Source: Fibrobacter sp.
Lineage (GTDB): Bacteria > Fibrobacterota > Fibrobacteria > Fibrobacterales > Fibrobacteraceae
Assembly: GCA_016285835.1 (NCBI GenBank)
Contig: JAEERM010000006.1
Span: 1 to 64,000, forward strand
Reading direction: 5' to 3'
Length of the DNA stretch: 64,000 bases
A program made the translations under genes and the position numbers. The first letter of the stretch is position 1. Each line of letters opens with the position of its first letter. Positions 61,659 through 64,000 of this stretch are shown here, piece after piece. The notes under the pieces are model-generated. The model saw only the letters and a program-made list of their open reading frames with translations, had not been told where the DNA came from and searched no databases.

Positions 61659-63730
61659 TTCGCTCTCTTAGAGTAAGTGAGAATCAGTATGGCTATAATA
61701 TAAAAACCCGCGGCCAAGGCGAGTGGCGCGACGATGTTCAGGATGTCGTCTTTGCGTTCGAGAAACACGTTGAGTAGGGATGCCTGGTTGTAGCGCGACC
61801 AGATGATTGCCGAAAGTGCCCTGCCGATTTGTTGCATTTGGTCGAGAGGGACGAGTGCTCCGGCGAGTGCCACTTGCGGAATGATGAGAAGGGGGAGAAA
61901 AGCGTTCGCTTGCCCCGCGTTTTTGGCGAGGGAACTCACCATGATGCCGATGGCGACCGCAGGGGCGACGGTACAAGCGAATGCGGCGGCCACGAGTGCT
62001 ATGGAGGGTTGCGTTGCGAGCCGGAATGCACAACATGCGTAGGTTATGCCGATTTGCAGGAGTGCTGCGATAAAAGGGAGCCCCATCTTGGCAGAAACGA
62101 CTGCGAAAATGCCGGAACCTTTGCGGAATTCACTGGCAAGAATCTTCTTTTCTTGGACAATTTCGCGGATGGAAAGCGAGAGCGCGAACCAGTTGGCGCA
62201 AAGAATGAGCGCGAAGGCGGCTATCCCGAGCGGGGTCTGCTTGGAGAAAATTTGCGAAAGCAGGAACCCGATGATGACCGGTTGCAAGAGCAGTGCCGCG
62301 AGTTTTCCCTTGTCGCGGGCCCACTGCTTGGCGGAAAGCCCGAGCGTGTAGAAGAATGAGGCGGGACGTTTGGTGCGCGGGAAGTAGTAATGCGAGTAGT
62401 GCGTGGCTTCTGCGCTTGAAAGTTTTGTCCCGGATTTTTCCCAGCGGTCGTTTGTTTCATCGTCTAGGTTGTTCAAAATTTCTTCGGCATCGTTTGTCTT
62501 GAAATATTGGAAAGCGCCTTGCGTGGTGCCAAAGAATCCTTGACGGCCCTTGTGCAAAAGTAGGACCTTGTTCGCGATGCGCAACGCCTCGTAGCTGTGT
62601 GTCGTGAGGATGACTGTGTGGCCGAGGAACGCGAGTTGCTTGAGGTGGTTGCAGAGAATCTTGGAGTTGTAGGGATCAAGGCCGGAAAGCGGCTCGTCGA
62701 GCAGGATAAGCCCCGGGGTTCCCATGAGTTCCTGGGCGAGGGCGGCGCGGCGGGCCTCGCCGCCGCTGAGCGTCGCGACACGGTTATCGAGTCGCGCGCT
62801 CAGCCCGAAAAGTTCCGCGAACTTTTCGAGCCGCCCTTGGGCCTTTTCGCGGAAATCCTTCTTGTCCATCGAAACGCGTCCCCCGTTCGCGAGCGTCTCA
62901 CGGACGGTCAGGTCTTTGCGGAGTTCCGGGTCTTGCGGGAGAATCGCAATCCTCTGCCTTACGTCTTTATTCCTATAATCAATCCCGCCGATGCGTACTT
63001 CCGAGCCCTTTTGCGCCCGATGCAAGCCTTCGAGCAGGCGGAGCAGTGTTGACTTCCCTTGTCCGGATTGCCCGATGATGGCGAGAATTTCACCAGCGGG
63101 TAAATCGAAGTTGATATCCTTGAGCAGTGTCTTTTTGCCGGCACGGACTTCGAGGTCCTTCACGTGAACATCGTAGCCGACAGGAGCCTTCTGCGAATAA
63201 AGTATTCCGTCCCTGTACGAGATGTCGCTCCAGGGAAATCTTACGTGCTCGCCGTTCTTGAGCGTAATGCGCTTGAGCCTTTTTCCTGTCTCGTCGGTGA
63301 CGGAATGGGGCAGGAGGAGTTCCCCTTCGCCGTTTGCGACGCGTACCTTCGTCTTTTCAAAACGGTTCTCGCTTTCACCGAGAGGGACCGTTTCCCAATT
63401 TTCCGAGAGTTGTGCTTGCAGCGGAATGTCGTTCAGTTCCAGCACGATGAGCGAAAGACGCCCGTCCTTCATGATGGCGCGGAGCTGGTGCGGCCCGATG
63501 TGGATGACGTCGCCGTCGTTGATTTCGGCCTCGTCAATCGGGGCGTCGTTCAGTTCGGTGATGCTGTTCTGCGTGAGGTTCTTGAGGAACCATTTGCCTT
63601 CGCGGTATTCAATGACGGCATGCTGGCGCGAGACGAGCATATCCTGGATGCACAGGGAATTTTCCTGCTTGCGCCCGATGGTGAACGGGACTTCCGGATC
63701 CGGGTATGCAATCTGGAACGCTTCGGTCAT
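61655..63730 (-). CDS. FHA-domain ABC transporter (ATPase and permease in one chain)
   Basis: 691 residues. An N-terminal FHA domain (about 1-95: FTIGRKQENS, SRQHAVIEY, LNDGDVIHIG-like) is followed by a second FHA-like or linker region. The ABC ATPase (about 190-400) has Walker A GQSGQGKSTLL, signature LSGGEARRAAL and Walker B LILLDEPLSGLD. An ABC-2/ABCG-type membrane domain with six helices (about 470-690) completes it. The order ATPase then permease is that of half-transporters. The four-base overlap with the kinase gene links the FHA domain to phosphorylation control. Transported substrate unknown. Confidence 0.92.
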   Translation of the reverse strand: MTEAFQIAYPDPEVPFTIGRKQENSLCIQDMLVSRQHAVIEYREGKWFLKNLTQNSITELNDAPIDEAEINDGDVIHIGPHQLRAIMKDGRLSLIVLELNDIPLQAQLSENWETVPLGESENRFEKTKVRVANGEGELLLPHSVTDETGKRLKRITLKNGEHVRFPWSDISYRDGILYSQKAPVGYDVHVKDLEVRAGKKTLLKDINFDLPAGEILAIIGQSGQGKSTLLRLLEGLHRAQKGSEVRIGGIDYRNKDVRQRIAILPQDPELRKDLTVRETLANGGRVSMDKKDFREKAQGRLEKFAELFGLSARLDNRVATLSGGEARRAALAQELMGTPGLILLDEPLSGLDPYNSKILCNHLKQLAFLGHTVILTTHSYEALRIANKVLLLHKGRQGFFGTTQGAFQYFKTNDAEEILNNLDDETNDRWEKSGTKLSSAEATHYSHYYFPRTKRPASFFYTLGLSAKQWARDKGKLAALLLQPVIIGFLLSQIFSKQTPLGIAAFALILCANWFALSLSIREIVQEKKILASEFRKGSGIFAVVSAKMGLPFIAALLQIGITYACCAFRLATQPSIALVAAAFACTVAPAVAIGIMVSSLAKNAGQANAFLPLLIIPQVALAGALVPLDQMQQIGRALSAIIWSRYNQASLLNVFLERKDDILNIVAPLALAAGFYIIAILILTYSKRAK

Positions 63731-63742
63731 GTGCGCCCCGTG

Positions 63743-64000
63743 CTATTTCAGGGATTGCAGTCCGCGCTTGAATCTTTCGCAAGCCTGTTGCAGCGCCTTG
63801 TCGCTGGCCGCATAGGAGAAACGGACGCAGTTGTCGTCGCCGAATGCGGCTCCCGGCACGATGGCGAGTCCCTCGGATTCGAGGAGGTAAGAGCAGAGTT
63901 CGACGGAACCGCCGATAACCTTGCCGCTCGGCGTAGACTTGCCGTAGAACGCGCTCACGGGGGCGAACAGGTAGAACGCTCCTTCGGGGGCACGCACGGG
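63743..64000 (-). CDS. Class I/II aminotransferase, C-terminal part
   Basis: The last 85 codons of a minus-strand gene that continues beyond the right edge. PEGAFYLFAPVSAFYG, LLESEGLAIVPGAAFG and CVRFSYAASDKALQQA are the C-terminal blocks of aspartate-aminotransferase-like (AspC, fold type I) enzymes, including the substrate-carboxylate Arg in VRFSYA. The Schiff-base lysine lies outside the window, so substrate cannot be judged. It ends 12 bases before the FHA-ABC gene start and may share its transcript. Confidence 0.9.
   Translation of the reverse strand, partial: PVRAPEGAFYLFAPVSAFYGKSTPSGKVIGGSVELCSYLLESEGLAIVPGAAFGDDNCVRFSYAASDKALQQACERFKRGLQSLK

Overview
The window is a chromosomal segment of a Fibrobacter-type bacterium (Fibrobacterota, close to F. 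succinogenes). The evidence is a lipoprotein carrying the Fibrobacter major paralogous domain, three plant-cell-wall hydrolases (GH10 xylanase, GH8, and a GH51 endoglucanase that resembles the Cel51A/EGF type), secreted proteins with type IX-like C-terminal sorting domains, and a single-chain pyruvate:ferredoxin oxidoreductase typical of an anaerobe. I see no phage, plasmid, intact insertion sequence or CRISPR array. Genes are densely packed, and no gene-free stretch exceeds about 300 bases.

Layout. 1-4.9 kb: start of PFOR, an N-formylglutamate amidohydrolase/C39-like peptidase pair, radA, and a secreted pentapeptide-repeat protein. 5-9 kb: geranylgeranyl-reductase-like flavoprotein, sufE, tsaE, nspC. 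9.1-12.9 kb: an operon of an Ala-Pro-rich exported protein, a FecCD/BtuC-type ABC importer and a TraB/GumN lipoprotein. 12.9-17 kb: rho-proC-sigma-54 activator on the minus strand. 17.2-22.3 kb: folK-dNK-panC, then argH, apt and a YhcC-type radical SAM gene. 22.4-25.1 kb: TM2 protein, GH10 xylanase, SUI1/YciH factor. 25.3-35.3 kb: a three-gene surface operon (FecR-domain protein, beta-helix plus outer-membrane barrel, 1683-residue surface protein). 35.3-38.6 kb: nfo, tRNA-Asn and an AT-richer lipoprotein cassette. 38.7-44.2 kb: MBOAT acyltransferase, envelope proteins, GH8. 44.3-51.7 kb: ung, a THUMP-like methyltransferase, a DsbA-like lipoprotein, GH51, two small membrane proteins. 51.8-58.1 kb: glgB and, divergently, a five-gene cytochrome c/iron-sulfur/NrfD cluster. 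58.3-64 kb: lipoprotein, tsaC-like, yraN, a Ser/Thr kinase overlapping an FHA-ABC transporter gene, and the end of an aminotransferase gene.

The most interesting unit is the cytochrome cluster at 54.1-58.1 kb. It resembles Alternative Complex III and Qrc but has no molybdopterin-like subunit and fuses NrfD to a c-type cytochrome. Other points of interest are about eleven genes whose -10-like hexamer ends 5-8 bases before the start codon with no ribosome-binding site (predicted leaderless mRNAs), the three-gene surface operon, the amidohydrolase/C39 peptidase pair, and several families of small intergenic repeats.
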